Assembly: GCF_900109205.1 (NCBI RefSeq)
Contig: NZ_FNZB01000002.1
Location: 186,001-250,000, forward strand
From: Sphingomonas sp. OV641
Lineage (GTDB): Bacteria > Pseudomonadota > Alphaproteobacteria > Sphingomonadales > Sphingomonadaceae
Length of the DNA stretch: 64,000 nucleotides
Reading direction: 5' to 3'
This document shows, piece after piece, positions 44,279 to 53,944 of this stretch (the stretch's first letter is position 1; each line of letters begins with the position of its first letter). Below the pieces are notes generated by a model. The model saw nothing but the letters and a program-made list of their open reading frames with translations, searched no databases and had not been told where the DNA came from. The position numbers were made by a program, and so were the translations under genes.

Positions 44279-45739
44279 ATGAGCAAGCGAATCGCGGTGG
44301 TCGGTGCGGGAATGGGTGGGCTGTGCGCCGCCATCAAGTCGCGCGAAGCCGGCCATGACGTTACCGTTTTCGAACATGCCGATTCGGTTGGCGGCACCTG
44401 GCGCGCCAATCGCTATCCCGGTGTCGCCTGCGACGTGCCGGCGATCCTGTATCAGTTCAGCTTCGCGCCCAATCCGAACTGGAGCCACCATTACGCGCGC
44501 GGCGCGGAAATTCACGATTATACCAAAAGCTTGGTCGATCAGTTCGGCCTGGCCGATGCGCTGCGCCTGAACGAAGGCGTGACCCAGGCGAAATGGGATT
44601 CGGGCTCCGGCACCTGGGCGATCACCACCGAAAAGGGTGTCACCGAGACGTTCGACGCGATCGTTCCCGCGCTTGGCCAGCTCAGCCGCCCCTGCTTTCC
44701 CGAAATCGCCGGCGTTCATGATTTCACCGGGCCCAAGTGGCATGCGGCCGAATGGAACGACAAGGTCGATCTCGCCGGCAAGCGCGTCGGCGTGATCGGC
44801 TCGGCCGCCAGCGCGGTTCAGCTCATTCCCGAGGTCGCCAAAATCGCCGGAGAGCTGGTGGTGTTTCAGCGCACGCCCAATTGGGTGATCCCGCGCAACG
44901 ACAATCACGTCACGCCCGAAACCAAGGCGCTGATGGCTACCAATCTCGAAATGGCCGCAAAGCTCGGGGCGTCGCAGCGCGCAATGATCTTCGACAATGC
45001 CGACAGCTTCTTCTGGCAGGCGTTCAAATGGACGCCGGAGGGCCGCGCCTCCTTCACCCGCACCGCGCTGGATCATCTCGAGGAGCAGGTGCCGGATCCG
45101 GAATTGCGCGCGAAGCTGACGCCGGATTACCCGATCGGCTGCAAGCGCATCCTCATCACCGACGATTTCTACCCGGCGCTGATGCGCGACAATGTGTCGC
45201 TCGAAACCAACGGGATCGAACGGATCGAGGCCAATGGCGTCCGCACGACTGACGGTTTCCACGAGCTGGACGTGCTGATCTTCGCCACCGGCTTCGAAAC
45301 CACCCAATGGGACTGGTCGATGCAGGTGGTCGGCGAGGAAGGGCGCACGCTCAAGGAAACGTGGAAGGAAGGGCCGGAGGCCTATCTCGGCATCATGGTG
45401 TCGGGCCTCCCCAACATGTTCATGCTCTACGGCCCGAACACCAATCTCGGCCATAATTCGATCAGCTTCATGATCGAGCAGCAGGTCGGTTACATGCTGC
45501 AGACCCTGTCGGCGCTGGAGGCGGAAAAGGCCAAGGCGGCGAACGTCACCCCCGACGGCCAGCGCCGCTTCAACGAGCGGATCACGCAGCTTCTGTCCGG
45601 CACCGTCTGGGCCGACCCACATTGCCGCAGCTGGTACAAGGCGGCGAACGGCCGGGTGTACCAGAATTGGGCCAGCGACTGCGCCAGCTATGCCGAGGAG
45701 ACGGCGGTGCTGGATCGCGAGGCCGTGGCGCTACGCTGA
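44279..45739 (+). CDS. Flavin-containing monooxygenase, Baeyer-Villiger-like
   Basis: The ATG at 44279 is preceded by GGAGAG and preferred to a GTG four codons upstream. The 486-residue protein has the FAD GxGxxG site at the N-terminus (IAVVGAGMGGLCAAI) and the NADPH site VGVIGSAASAVQLIPEVAKIAGELVVFQRTPNWVIPR near residue 170. The segment preceding the second domain resembles the flavin-monooxygenase/Baeyer-Villiger fingerprint. It would insert oxygen into a ketone or hydroxylate a substrate using NADPH and O2; the substrate is unknown. Confidence 0.9.
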   Translation: MSKRIAVVGAGMGGLCAAIKSREAGHDVTVFEHADSVGGTWRANRYPGVACDVPAILYQFSFAPNPNWSHHYARGAEIHDYTKSLVDQFGLADALRLNEGVTQAKWDSGSGTWAITTEKGVTETFDAIVPALGQLSRPCFPEIAGVHDFTGPKWHAAEWNDKVDLAGKRVGVIGSAASAVQLIPEVAKIAGELVVFQRTPNWVIPRNDNHVTPETKALMATNLEMAAKLGASQRAMIFDNADSFFWQAFKWTPEGRASFTRTALDHLEEQVPDPELRAKLTPDYPIGCKRILITDDFYPALMRDNVSLETNGIERIEANGVRTTDGFHELDVLIFATGFETTQWDWSMQVVGEEGRTLKETWKEGPEAYLGIMVSGLPNMFMLYGPNTNLGHNSISFMIEQQVGYMLQTLSALEAEKAKAANVTPDGQRRFNERITQLLSGTVWADPHCRSWYKAANGRVYQNWASDCASYAEETAVLDREAVALR

Positions 45740-45741
45740 CC

Positions 45742-45778
45742 CCGCGTTGCCTCGCCCATAATGGGTGGGGCAACGCGG
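45742..45778 (+). terminator. Hairpin terminator after the monooxygenase gene
   Basis: A 10-bp stem CCGCGTTGCC with its exact complement encloses a second stem CCCAT/ATGGG. It starts two bases after the stop codon. Confidence 0.65.
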
Positions 45779-45891
45779 CCAGACTTCTCCTCCCGCAGCG
45801 CGATTTGACCCGCCAGCGTCCACCAATGGCGATGGCACACGTTGAAAAATCCGTATTAACGGCCATGTTTCGGTGGCGGCGACCACGTTCC

Positions 45892-45928
45892 CGCCCCACG
45901 ACGGGTGATCAAGACCGGGACGGCCCGG
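45892..45928 (+). promoter_or_regulatory. Candidate guanidine-II (mini-ykkC) riboswitch of the gdx gene
   Basis: Two 5-bp hairpins with ACGR tetraloops lie in tandem, separated by a 7-base linker. Hairpin 1 spans 45892-45907 with loop ACGA at 45898-45901; a C-C mismatch closes the loop and one G-U pair is included. Hairpin 2 is CCGGG-ACGG-CCCGG at 45915-45928. The ribosome site GGGAAGG (45937-45943) follows, with the gdx ATG 5 bases later. Guanidine-II riboswitches are two ACGR-loop hairpins upstream of guanidinium exporters, which matches both form and context. Structure read by eye. Confidence 0.72.
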
Positions 45929-45948
45929 CAGCTTTCGGGAAGGCTGCC

Positions 45949-46269
45949 ATGGCGTGGATTGCTCTTGTTTTTGCTGGCGTGTTCGAGATCGTCTGGGCCT
46001 CGGCGATGAAACAATCGCACGGGTTCACGAAACTATGGCCCAGTGTGGTGACGGGCGTCGGCATGTTGATCAGCTTCGGGTTGCTGGCATGGGCGATGCG
46101 CTCGCTGCCGCTCGGCACCGCCTACACGATCTGGACAGGTATCGGCGCAGTCGGTGCGTTCATCGTCGGGATCGTCATCTTTGGCGAGGCCGCGACCGCC
46201 CTGCGCCTCATCGCTGCCGCTCTCATTGTGTCCGGCCTTGTGCTGATGAAAGTGTCGTCGACCGCGTAA
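45949..46269 (+). CDS. gdx: SMR-family guanidinium exporter (Gdx/SugE)
   Basis: The 106-residue protein has four membrane segments. Glutamate 13 (FAGVFEIVWASAMK) is the proton- and substrate-binding residue of small multidrug resistance proteins. GFTKLWPSVVTGVGMLISFGLLAWAM and LPLGTAYTIWTGIGAVGAFIVGIV match the SugE/Gdx subgroup rather than EmrE. The start is the ATG at 45949 with a strong GGGAAGG site; the longer frame is a chance extension. Gdx exports guanidinium in exchange for protons. The upstream candidate guanidine-II riboswitch supports that substrate. Confidence 0.93.
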   Translation: MAWIALVFAGVFEIVWASAMKQSHGFTKLWPSVVTGVGMLISFGLLAWAMRSLPLGTAYTIWTGIGAVGAFIVGIVIFGEAATALRLIAAALIVSGLVLMKVSSTA

Positions 46270-46347
46270 GAGTTCATCCGGTGAAGGCGGGAGCTATGCG
46301 AAGGCCTCGACGGCACCAAGCAGCACCCGCCTGATCCTGCGGCCACC

Positions 46348-47646
46348 TCACCCGTCGCTGACGCGCTCGATATCCGCACCCACCGCCGACAGCTTCTCCT
46401 CCAGTCGCTCATAGCCGCGGTCGAGGTGATACACCCGGCTCACCGCTGTCTCGCCCTCTGCTGCGAGCCCCGCCAGGATCAGGCTCATCGATGCGCGCAG
46501 GTCCGTCGCCATCACCGGCGCGCCGACCAGTCGCTCCACGCCGCGCACCACGGCCGTCCGCCCGGAAACGGTGATGTCCGCCCCCATGCGCGCCAGCTCG
46601 GGCACGTGCATGTAGCGGTTTTCGAAGATCGTCTCGGTCAGCACGCTGGCGCCATCCGCCTTGCACAGCATTGCCATGAACTGTGCCTGCATGTCGGTGG
46701 CAAAGCCCGGGAAGGGCGCGGTGGTCAGCGTCAGCGGCTGGAGCGGCCCCTGCGCCGTCACGCACACCGCATTCTTCTTCAGCTCCACCAGCACGCCCGC
46801 ATCCGCCAGCGCCGACAGGGTCGCGCCCATGCTTTCGGCGTCGATGCCCACCAGCTCCAGGCTGCCGCCGGTGATCGCCGCCGCGCAGGCATAGCTGCCC
46901 GCCTCGATGCGGTCGGGCATGACGGCGTAGGTCGCGCCGTGCAGACGATCGACGCCCTCGATCTCCAGCGTCTCGGTGCCGATCCCCTCGATCTGCGCAC
47001 CCATCGCCACGAGGCAGCGGCACAGGTCGACGATCTCGGGTTCGCGCGCGGCATTCTCGATCCGCGACGATCCCTTCGCCGTCACCGCCGCCATCACGAC
47101 ATTTTCGGTCGCGCCGACCGACACCACCGGGAAGCGATAGCGCCCGCCCGACAGCCGCCGCGCGCCGGAAGTGGTGGTCGGCGCGCGAGCGGTGACATAG
47201 CCCGCGCTCATTTCCAGCTCCGCGCCGATCGCTTCCAGCGCTTTGAGGTGCAGGTCGATCGGGCGATTGCCGATCGCGCAGCCGCCCGGCAGCGACACCC
47301 GCGCCTCGCCCGCCCGGGCCAGGATCGGCCCCAGCACCAGGATCGACGCGCGCATCTTGCGAACGATGTCATAGGGCGCCTCGGTCGAGGTGAGCTGGCC
47401 GGTGCGGATCGTCATCACGCGGCCGAATTCCTCCGGCCGAGTGCCCTCGATGGCCGTGGAGGCGCCAAGCTGGTTCAGCAAATGGCCAAAGCCATCCACG
47501 TCGGCGAGCCGGGGCAGGTTGCGCAGCGTCAGCGGCTGATCGGTCAGCAGCGCGCAGGGCATCAGCGTCAAGGCGGCGTTCTTGGCGCCGGAAATGGGCA
47601 GCTTGCCCGACAGCCGGTTGCCACCACGGATAAGGATACGGTCCAT
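46348..47646 (-). CDS. murA: UDP-N-acetylglucosamine 1-carboxyvinyltransferase
   Basis: The ATG at 47646 gives 432 residues starting [25 protein letters not shown], where KNAAL is the conserved UDP-GlcNAc site. The catalytic cysteine is in [26 protein letters not shown] (near residue 116). The protein ends with the family's [22 protein letters not shown]. It makes the first committed step of peptidoglycan synthesis. An ATG three codons upstream is also possible. Confidence 0.97.
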   Translation of the reverse strand: MDRILIRGGNRLSGKLPISGAKNAALTLMPCALLTDQPLTLRNLPRLADVDGFGHLLNQLGASTAIEGTRPEEFGRVMTIRTGQLTSTEAPYDIVRKMRASILVLGPILARAGEARVSLPGGCAIGNRPIDLHLKALEAIGAELEMSAGYVTARAPTTTSGARRLSGGRYRFPVVSVGATENVVMAAVTAKGSSRIENAAREPEIVDLCRCLVAMGAQIEGIGTETLEIEGVDRLHGATYAVMPDRIEAGSYACAAAITGGSLELVGIDAESMGATLSALADAGVLVELKKNAVCVTAQGPLQPLTLTTAPFPGFATDMQAQFMAMLCKADGASVLTETIFENRYMHVPELARMGADITVSGRTAVVRGVERLVGAPVMATDLRASMSLILAGLAAEGETAVSRVYHLDRGYERLEEKLSAVGADIERVSDG

Positions 47647-47773
47647 CCCGCGCATCTATCGAACCGCCATGGCCTCGCCAAGCGATTGAGGCGTAACGAT
47701 GTTGATCGACTTTAATGCGCCCCGGTCCTGACGGCGACTAGCGGTAGATGCTTGATCCGAGGGGCAATCACGC

Positions 47774-48508
47774 GTGACCGTTAGCCGTTTTGCCGAGCGT
47801 CTCGGCGAATTCGTCCCATTGTGCGGTAAGGAGCGGGCCGCACTTCTGCAGTTGGAGGAACGCCAGCGCAGCCTGCGCCGGGGGGCGACCCTCGTGCGCG
47901 AGAATGATTCGTCCACCGAATTGTTCATCCTGAAAAGCGGCATGATGATGAGCTTCGTCATCCTTGATGACGGCAGCCGCCAGATCCTCCGCTTCATGTT
48001 CCCCGGCGACATGGTGTCCCTGCCATCGCTGGTTTATCCGCAGGCGCCCGAGACTGTTGCCGCTCTGTCGGACAGCGTGGTCTGCCCGTTCGACCGGGCC
48101 ATGCTGGCGCGCATCGCACTTCAGCAGCCGCGATTGTTCCTGGCGATGGTCGCGCTTGATCAGGCGGAGCGCGTGATGCTCACCGATCGGCTCGCCGGCC
48201 TTGGCCGCACCTCGGCCAAGGCGCGCGTCGCGTCCGTCCTGCTGCACGTGCGCAATCGCATGCGCCGGCTGGATCTGACGCTCGGCAACAGCTTCGTGCC
48301 GGGTCTTACGCAGGAGGAGATCGGCGATGCCACGGGGCTGACGGCGGTGCACGTCAACCGCATGCTTCGCCAGTTGGAGGATGAAGGGCTGATCGCGCGC
48401 GATTCCGGGCGCGTGACGCTGCTCGACGAGGGAAAGCTGATGCGGGAGGCGAATTACGTCGATCGGCTGACGGCGCTCGACCTGTCCTGGCTGCCGCCGT
48501 CGACCTGA
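47774..48508 (+). CDS. Crp/Fnr-family transcriptional regulator
   Basis: The 244-residue protein begins with a cyclic-nucleotide-binding-like sensor domain (LFILKSGMMMSFVILDDGSRQILRFMFPGDMVSLPSL at about residues 50-86). It ends in a helix-turn-helix (GLTQEEIGDATGLTAVHVNRMLRQLEDEGLI, near residues 178-208). It lacks the four-cysteine iron-sulfur cluster signature of FNR. The start is GTG. Its ligand and targets are unknown; it converges on dprA. Confidence 0.88.
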   Translation: MTVSRFAERLGEFVPLCGKERAALLQLEERQRSLRRGATLVRENDSSTELFILKSGMMMSFVILDDGSRQILRFMFPGDMVSLPSLVYPQAPETVAALSDSVVCPFDRAMLARIALQQPRLFLAMVALDQAERVMLTDRLAGLGRTSAKARVASVLLHVRNRMRRLDLTLGNSFVPGLTQEEIGDATGLTAVHVNRMLRQLEDEGLIARDSGRVTLLDEGKLMREANYVDRLTALDLSWLPPST

Positions 48509-49603
48509 TCAGGCGATCAGGCTCACGCGGCCGCCGGCATGGCGCTCGAGCCGGCCGCCAAGCTCCAGTTCCAGAAGCACCATCTGCACCACCGCCGGCG
48601 GAACCGCGGACTGGCGAATCACTTCGTCCACCGCGACAGGCACCGGGCCGAGCAGCGCCGTCACCACCCGCCGCGCGGCGTCATCGGCATCGGCCGGCTG
48701 CTGCGGCGCATAGTCGGAGACCGGCGCGCGGACGGCGCGCGGGTCGAAGGGGCGCACCTGTTCCAACACATCGGCCGCGGTCTGGATCAGCGTCGCGCCT
48801 TCTCGGATCAATAGGTTGCAGCCTTGCGCACGCGGATCGAGCGGGCTGCCTGGCACCGCCATCACCTCGCGTCCCGCCTCGTTGGCGAGGCGTGCAGTGA
48901 TCAGCGAGCCCGATTTCGGCGCCGCCTCCACCACCACGGTCCCATGCGCCAGCCCGGCGATGATCCGGTTGCGATAAGGAAAGTGTCGCGCGCGCGGCTC
49001 CGTCCCCGGCGGCATCTCGGCGATCAGCAGCGCGTCGCGCCCGATCCGCTCCTGCAGCTCGGCATTTTCGGGCGGATAGGCAACGTCGATTCCGCCGGCG
49101 ATCACAGCTACCGTCGCCGCACCAGCGCCCATGTGCGCCGCCGTGTCGATCCCGCGCGCCAGGCCGGAGATGACAGTCGCGCCCTCGGCCGCCAGATCAT
49201 GCGCCAGCCCGCGCGCGAAGCGGCAGGCCGCGGCCGATGCGTTGCGCGCGCCGACAATCGCAATCGCCGGTCGGCTCGCCTCCGGCAAGGTGCCGCGCAG
49301 CGTCAGCGCGGCCGGCGCATCGTCCAGTTCGGCCAGCAGCGCGGGATAGGCCGGATCATCCAGGAACAGGTGTCGCGCGCCGAGCTGCGCCACCGCCTCC
49401 ATCTCGCGCGTGATCACTTTCGGATCGGGCGGCGTCTGCGCGCGCCCGCCACCGCGCTTCGCCAGATCGGGCAGCGCCTCCAGGGCGGCGCGCGCGCTGC
49501 CGAAGCGGCGCAGCAGCTGGCGATAGGTAACCGGGCCGACGCCGGGCGTGCGGATCAGGCGGAGCCGGTCGAACGCGTCGGCCGGCGGATCCGCATCAGC
49601 CAC
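48509..49603 (-). CDS. dprA: DNA-processing protein DprA
   Basis: The 364-residue protein has an N-terminal helix-hairpin-helix/SAM-like region (RLIRTPGVGPVTYRQLLRRFG). The Rossmann-like DprA core follows: AIVGARNASAAACRFARGLAHDLAAEGATVISGLARGIDTAAHMGA and VIAGGIDVAYPPEN. A C-terminal winged-helix-like part ends the protein. DprA loads RecA onto incoming single-stranded DNA during transformation. It overlaps plsY by 8 bp, so the two are probably cotranscribed. Confidence 0.95.
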   Translation of the reverse strand: MADADPPADAFDRLRLIRTPGVGPVTYRQLLRRFGSARAALEALPDLAKRGGGRAQTPPDPKVITREMEAVAQLGARHLFLDDPAYPALLAELDDAPAALTLRGTLPEASRPAIAIVGARNASAAACRFARGLAHDLAAEGATVISGLARGIDTAAHMGAGAATVAVIAGGIDVAYPPENAELQERIGRDALLIAEMPPGTEPRARHFPYRNRIIAGLAHGTVVVEAAPKSGSLITARLANEAGREVMAVPGSPLDPRAQGCNLLIREGATLIQTAADVLEQVRPFDPRAVRAPVSDYAPQQPADADDAARRVVTALLGPVPVAVDEVIRQSAVPPAVVQMVLLELELGGRLERHAGGRVSLIA

Positions 49604-50222
49604 GCTTGCTGCCGATTTTGGGCTCCGCCCCCACCAGAAGGCGGCTGATATTCTCGCGGTGTTTCCACACCACGATCAGCGCCAGCGCCAGCAGCAGCGG
49701 CACCAGTTCGAATCGGCCAAGTACCGCCGCGCCCACCGGCGCGCTCGCCGCCGCCGCCATGCCCGCCACGGAGGAGATGCGCAGCGTGCCCAGCAGGCCG
49801 AGCCACACCACGGCATAGACCAGCCCGAGCGGCGGGTGCAGCGCCAGCACGATGCCCATCAGCGTCGCCACCCCCTTGCCGCCACGAAACGCCAGCCACA
49901 GCGGATAGCAATGTCCGATGAAGGCGCCGGCGGCGGCAAGCTGTTCATTGTCCGGCAGAAAAGCGGTGGCGATCACCACCGCGCACCATCCCTTGGCCAG
50001 ATCCAGCAGCAGCGTGGCCGCGGCCAGGCCCTTTCGCCCGGTGCGCAGTACGTTGGTCGCGCCGATATTGCCCGAGCCGATCTGGCGCAGGTCGCCCGCG
50101 CCCGCCGCGCGCGTCAGCAGCACGCCGAACGGAATCGAGCCCAGCAGATAGCCAAGCATCAGCGCCGCCACCGCTGGCTTCCAGATGATCTCGGTGTCCA
50201 GTACAATCCCTCCGTTGATCAT
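49596..50222 (-). CDS. plsY: Glycerol-3-phosphate acyltransferase PlsY
   Basis: The 208-residue protein has about five to six membrane segments and the three PlsY signatures. These are IGSGNIGATNVLRTGRKG near residue 48, WLAFRGGKGVATLMG near residue 110, and the segment near residue 175 where the third motif lies. It uses acyl-phosphate to acylate glycerol-3-phosphate, the first step of phospholipid synthesis. It leads into dprA and is divergent from murI. Confidence 0.95.
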   Translation of the reverse strand: MINGGIVLDTEIIWKPAVAALMLGYLLGSIPFGVLLTRAAGAGDLRQIGSGNIGATNVLRTGRKGLAAATLLLDLAKGWCAVVIATAFLPDNEQLAAAGAFIGHCYPLWLAFRGGKGVATLMGIVLALHPPLGLVYAVVWLGLLGTLRISSVAGMAAAASAPVGAAVLGRFELVPLLLALALIVVWKHRENISRLLVGAEPKIGSKRG

Positions 50223-50336
50223 GACGATAGCTCAATGAACGCGGCAATTCCAACATACAGATCAAGAACGGCGTGATTGTCGCGCGGGCCCGCGCCGTCT
50301 TTCCAAGCCGCCGTTACCTTCTCTAAGGCGCCCGCG

Positions 50337-51125
50337 ATGAGCGATCCGCGCCCCATTCTGTTCTTCGATTCGGGCGTCGGCGGTCTGTCGATTGTCGCCC
50401 CCGCCCGCGTTGCCGTTCCTCAGGCGCGCTTCGTTTACGTCGCCGATTCCGCCGGCTTTCCTTACGGAATCAAGGATGAGGCCGAGATCGCCGGTCGCGT
50501 GCCCGCCCTGCTCGGCCGCCTTGCCGAGCGCTATTCGCCGCGCCTGATCGTCATTGCCTGCAACACGGCGTCGACCATCGCGCTCGCGGCGGTGCGCGGC
50601 GCGCTCGACATTCCGATTGTCGGCACCGTGCCGGCGATCAAGCCGGCGGCGGCGCACAGCCGCACCCGCACCATCGGCGTGCTCGGCACCGCGGCGACGG
50701 TGCGCCAGGCCTATGTCGACGATCTCGCCAAGCGCTTCGCCGCCGATTGCCATGTCATCCGCCATGGATCGGCGGATCTCGTGACGCTGGCTGAGGCGAA
50801 GCTGCGCGGCGCGGCCGTGGCGGTCGAGTCGGTCAAGGCCGCCATCGCCCCGATGCTTGATGCGCCGGGAGCCGACGCCATGGACACGGTTGCGCTCGCC
50901 TGCACCCATTTTCCCCTGCTGGCAGAGGAGCTTGCACAGGCGTTCGGCCGCCCTGTCACCTTTGTCGATGGCGGTTCCGGGATCGCCCGCCGAATCGCGC
51001 ACCTCACGACAGGCGAATCATTTGCCCGCACGGCGCCCGACCTCGCCGTCTTCACCGGAACGATCGGCGACGGGCTCGATCAGGCATTGGCGACCTACGG
51101 TTTCCCGAGCTGCATCCGGCTATAG
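50337..51125 (+). CDS. murI: Glutamate racemase
   Basis: The ATG at 50337 gives 262 residues starting [22 protein letters not shown]. The two catalytic cysteines are in VIACNTAST (near residue 74) and [15 protein letters not shown] (near residue 185). It supplies D-glutamate for peptidoglycan. The longer frame from 50277 lacks family similarity. Confidence 0.96.
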   Translation: MSDPRPILFFDSGVGGLSIVAPARVAVPQARFVYVADSAGFPYGIKDEAEIAGRVPALLGRLAERYSPRLIVIACNTASTIALAAVRGALDIPIVGTVPAIKPAAAHSRTRTIGVLGTAATVRQAYVDDLAKRFAADCHVIRHGSADLVTLAEAKLRGAAVAVESVKAAIAPMLDAPGADAMDTVALACTHFPLLAEELAQAFGRPVTFVDGGSGIARRIAHLTTGESFARTAPDLAVFTGTIGDGLDQALATYGFPSCIRL

Positions 51126-51223
51126 CGCCAAGGCATCACTCGACGAACAAGCGACCGAAGCGATCACTGAAAGCGCCTGAATCCGCTGGTATTGTCACTG
51201 ACACAGGGGTAAGCGGCGGGGCC

Positions 51224-52468
51224 ATGTCCATTGACACTCTTGCGACGCGGCCGGTTGATTATACTCGCGCCTTTTCGCAGGCGATCGACCGCCTGCACGC
51301 TGAGGGCCGCTATCGCGTCTTCATCGATATTCTGCGCAACAAGGGTCATTATCCCAGCGCGCGCTGCTTCGCCGGTCACAATGGCCCGAAGCCGATCACC
51401 GTTTGGTGCTCGAACGATTATCTCGCCATGGGCCAGCATCCCAAGGTGATCGCGGCAATGGAAGAGGCACTGCACGACGTGGGCGCCGGCTCGGGCGGTA
51501 CGCGCAACATCGGCGGCAACACGCATTACCATGTTGATCTGGAAGGCGAGCTCGCCGACCTTCACGGCAAGCAGGGCGCGCTGCTCTTCACGTCAGGCTA
51601 TGTCTCGAACGAGGCGACGCTGGCGACGCTCGCTAAGGTGCTGCCGGGCTGCATCATCTATTCGGATGAGCTCAATCACGCCTCCATGATCGCCGGCATT
51701 CGCAACTCGGGCTGCGAGAAGCGCGTGTTCCGCCACAATGATCTGGCGCATCTCGAGGAACTGCTTGCCGCCGACGATTCGAACGCGCCCAAGCTGATCG
51801 CGTTCGAGAGTGTGTATTCGATGGAGGGCGATGTCGCCCCGATAGCGGCGATCTGCGACCTCGCAGACAAATATAACGCGCTGACCTATCTCGACGAGGT
51901 TCACGCCGTCGGGATGTACGGCGCGCGCGGTGGCGGCATTTCGGAGCGGGACGATGTCGCGCACCGCCTGACCATCATCGAAGGCACGTTGGGCAAGGCG
52001 TTCGGCGTGATGGGCGGCTATATCGCTGCCGACAAGACGATCATCGACGTGATCCGCAGCTACGCCCCGGGCTTCATCTTCACCACCTCGCTCTCGCCCG
52101 TGCTGGTCGCCGGCGTGCTGGCGAGCGTGCGCCACCTCAAGAGCTCGTCGGTCGAGCGCGAGGGCCAGCAGGCCGCCGCCGCCCGGCTGAAGGCGATGAT
52201 GACCGAGGCCGGCCTGCCGGTGATGCTGGGCGACACGCACATCGTGCCGGTGATGGTCGGCGATCCGGTGAAGGCGAAGAAGATCAGCGACGTGCTGCTC
52301 GCCGAATACGGCATCTACGTGCAGCCGATCAACTACCCCACCGTCCCGCGCGGTACCGAGCGGCTCCGCTTCACGCCGGGTCCGGCGCACAGCGAAGCGA
52401 TGATGCAGGAACTGACCGACGCGTTGGTCGAGATCTGGGATCGGCTGGATCTGCGCAAGGCGGCCTGA
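51224..52468 (+). CDS. hemA: 5-aminolevulinate synthase (ALAS, C4 pathway)
   Basis: The 414-residue PLP enzyme has the ALAS hallmarks. These are [47 protein letters not shown], the cofactor aspartate segment [12 protein letters not shown], and the lysine that binds PLP in [14 protein letters not shown] (near residue 254). It condenses glycine and succinyl-CoA, as in alphaproteobacteria, making the first tetrapyrrole precursor. It stands as a single gene. Confidence 0.97.
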   Translation: MSIDTLATRPVDYTRAFSQAIDRLHAEGRYRVFIDILRNKGHYPSARCFAGHNGPKPITVWCSNDYLAMGQHPKVIAAMEEALHDVGAGSGGTRNIGGNTHYHVDLEGELADLHGKQGALLFTSGYVSNEATLATLAKVLPGCIIYSDELNHASMIAGIRNSGCEKRVFRHNDLAHLEELLAADDSNAPKLIAFESVYSMEGDVAPIAAICDLADKYNALTYLDEVHAVGMYGARGGGISERDDVAHRLTIIEGTLGKAFGVMGGYIAADKTIIDVIRSYAPGFIFTTSLSPVLVAGVLASVRHLKSSSVEREGQQAAAARLKAMMTEAGLPVMLGDTHIVPVMVGDPVKAKKISDVLLAEYGIYVQPINYPTVPRGTERLRFTPGPAHSEAMMQELTDALVEIWDRLDLRKAA

Positions 52469-52496
52469 TCCTCGTTCGGCAAGAAACCTACTTCCT

Positions 52497-52578
52497 CCGT
52501 TCGCCCTGAGCTTGTCGACGGGCGTGTTCCAAGCGAGGCACTGCTTGGCACGTGCTTCGACAAGCTCAGCACGAACGG
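52497..52578. repeat. 82-bp dispersed inverted repeat, family A, copy 2
   Basis: The arms CCGTTCGCCCTGAGCTTGTC and GCTTCGACAAGCTCAGCACG...AACGG are inverted copies. The unit lies between hemA and the hydroxyacyl-CoA dehydrogenase gene and has the same length as the copy at 61256-61337. Confidence 0.85.
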
Positions 52579-52616
52579 GGCGAATGGTTCGCTCCTTCGC
52601 CAGATAGGGGTAAATC

Positions 52617-53486
52617 ATGCAGGCAGTCGGCGTCATTGGCGCGGGGCAGATGGGCGCAGGTATTGCGCAGGTTTCCGCCCAGGCCGGCTATCGCGTCCTC
52701 CTGACCGATGTGGACAAGGCTCGCGCGGAGGCCGGCAAGGCGGGGATCGCCCGGCAGCTCGACCGCGCCGTCGAGAAGGGCAAGCTCGATCCGCAGGCGC
52801 GCGAGCAGGCACTGGAACGGATCGAGCCCATCGAAGGCGTTCAGGGCATGTCCGCCTGCGGCCTCGTGATTGAGGCGGCGACCGAGCGTGAAGAGGTGAA
52901 GCGCGCGATCTTCGCTCAGGTTGGCGAGGTGCTCGGCCACCAGGCGGTGCTCGCGTCGAACACCTCCTCGATCCCGATCACCCGGTTGGCGCAGGCGTCA
53001 CCCGATCCGGCCCGCTTCATCGGCGTTCACTTCTTCAATCCGGTGCCGGTGATGGGCTTGATCGAGGTGATCCGCGGCCTCGCCACGGCGAGCGAGACGG
53101 TGAAGACCGTCGAGACGTTCGCGACGGCGCTGGGCAAGGCGGTGGTGCACGCCAATGATGCGCCGGGCTTCATCGTCAATCGCATCCTGATGCCGATGCT
53201 CAACGAGGCATGTTTCGCGCTGGGCGAGGGCGTTGCCACGATCCGCGACATCGATCTTGCCTGCCAGCTCGGCCTCAATCACCCGATGGGGCCGTTGACG
53301 CTGGCCGACTTCATCGGGCTCGACACTTGCCTCGAAATCACCCGGGTGTTGTTCGAGACGACCGGCGATCCCAAGTTCCGCCCCGCCCCGTTGCTGGTGA
53401 AATATGTCGAGGCCGGCTGGTTCGGGAAGAAGACCAGGCGCGGCTTTTATGATTACACGGGCGACACCCCGGTTCCGACGCGTTAA
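52617..53486 (+). CDS. 3-hydroxybutyryl-CoA dehydrogenase
   Basis: The 289-residue protein has the NAD site GVIGAGQMGAGIAQVSAQAGY at the N-terminus. The catalytic histidine segment is FIGVHFFNPVPVMGLIEVI near residue 140, and the family C-terminal domain has NDAPGFIVNRILMPMLNEA and NHPMGPLTLADFIGLDTCLEI. The length is that of single-function enzymes (Hbd/PaaH-like). It acts in short-chain fatty acid, polyhydroxybutyrate or aromatic degradation. The upstream intergenic space is occupied by a family A repeat. Confidence 0.93.
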   Translation: MQAVGVIGAGQMGAGIAQVSAQAGYRVLLTDVDKARAEAGKAGIARQLDRAVEKGKLDPQAREQALERIEPIEGVQGMSACGLVIEAATEREEVKRAIFAQVGEVLGHQAVLASNTSSIPITRLAQASPDPARFIGVHFFNPVPVMGLIEVIRGLATASETVKTVETFATALGKAVVHANDAPGFIVNRILMPMLNEACFALGEGVATIRDIDLACQLGLNHPMGPLTLADFIGLDTCLEITRVLFETTGDPKFRPAPLLVKYVEAGWFGKKTRRGFYDYTGDTPVPTR

Positions 53487-53669
53487 GCCTTGCCGCACCG
53501 GTGAAGAAGCACCGGCGCGCCGCGGCCAATTGCGCGCCCGCAGTTGAATTGTTTCTCTTCCGGCCACATTTTGGCTGGGTTGCCGCTGGCGCTTTCCCGG
53601 CGCGCCTTTCCTTTTGGCGTTGCTTCAGCTAAGCGCGCGCGCGCCCTCATCCGCAGAAAGACTGATTTT

Positions 53670-53915
53670 TTGGCGAAAGAAGAACTCCTCGAAATGCGCG
53701 GCCAGGTGGTCGAGCTCCTGCCCAACGCCATGTTCCGCGTCCGGCTGGAGAATGATCACGAGATCCTCGGCCACACCGCGGGCAAGATGCGCAAGAACCG
53801 CATCCGCGTGCTGGTCGGAGACGAAGTGCTTGTCGAGCTGACCCCTTATGATCTGACCAAGGGGCGGATCACCTACCGCTTCATGCCTGGCCGCGGCGGC
53901 CCCGGCCCGCAATAA
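53670..53915 (+). CDS. infA: Translation initiation factor IF-1
   Basis: The product [23 protein letters not shown]...[34 protein letters not shown] is unmistakably IF-1, an OB-fold protein that binds the A site of the 30S subunit. The start is a TTG at 53670, which gives the standard N-terminus. An ATG far upstream at 53544 would add 42 unrelated residues. There is a C-terminal glycine/proline-rich tail ([10 protein letters not shown]) longer than in Escherichia coli. It heads an infA-maf-RNase-yacG run. Confidence 0.96.
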   Translation: MAKEELLEMRGQVVELLPNAMFRVRLENDHEILGHTAGKMRKNRIRVLVGDEVLVELTPYDLTKGRITYRFMPGRGGPGPQ

Positions 53916-53944
53916 GCCGCGCGCACGACGTGGGGGTGGGCCCG

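Noticed and set aside
53498..53515. CCGGTG/CACCGG hairpin after the hydroxyacyl-CoA dehydrogenase gene
   Set aside because: Only 6 bp with a 6-base loop and no T tract; too weak to call a terminator.
53544..53669. Upstream ATG extension of infA
   Set aside because: Adds 42 residues unlike any IF-1; the TTG at 53670 gives the standard N-terminus.
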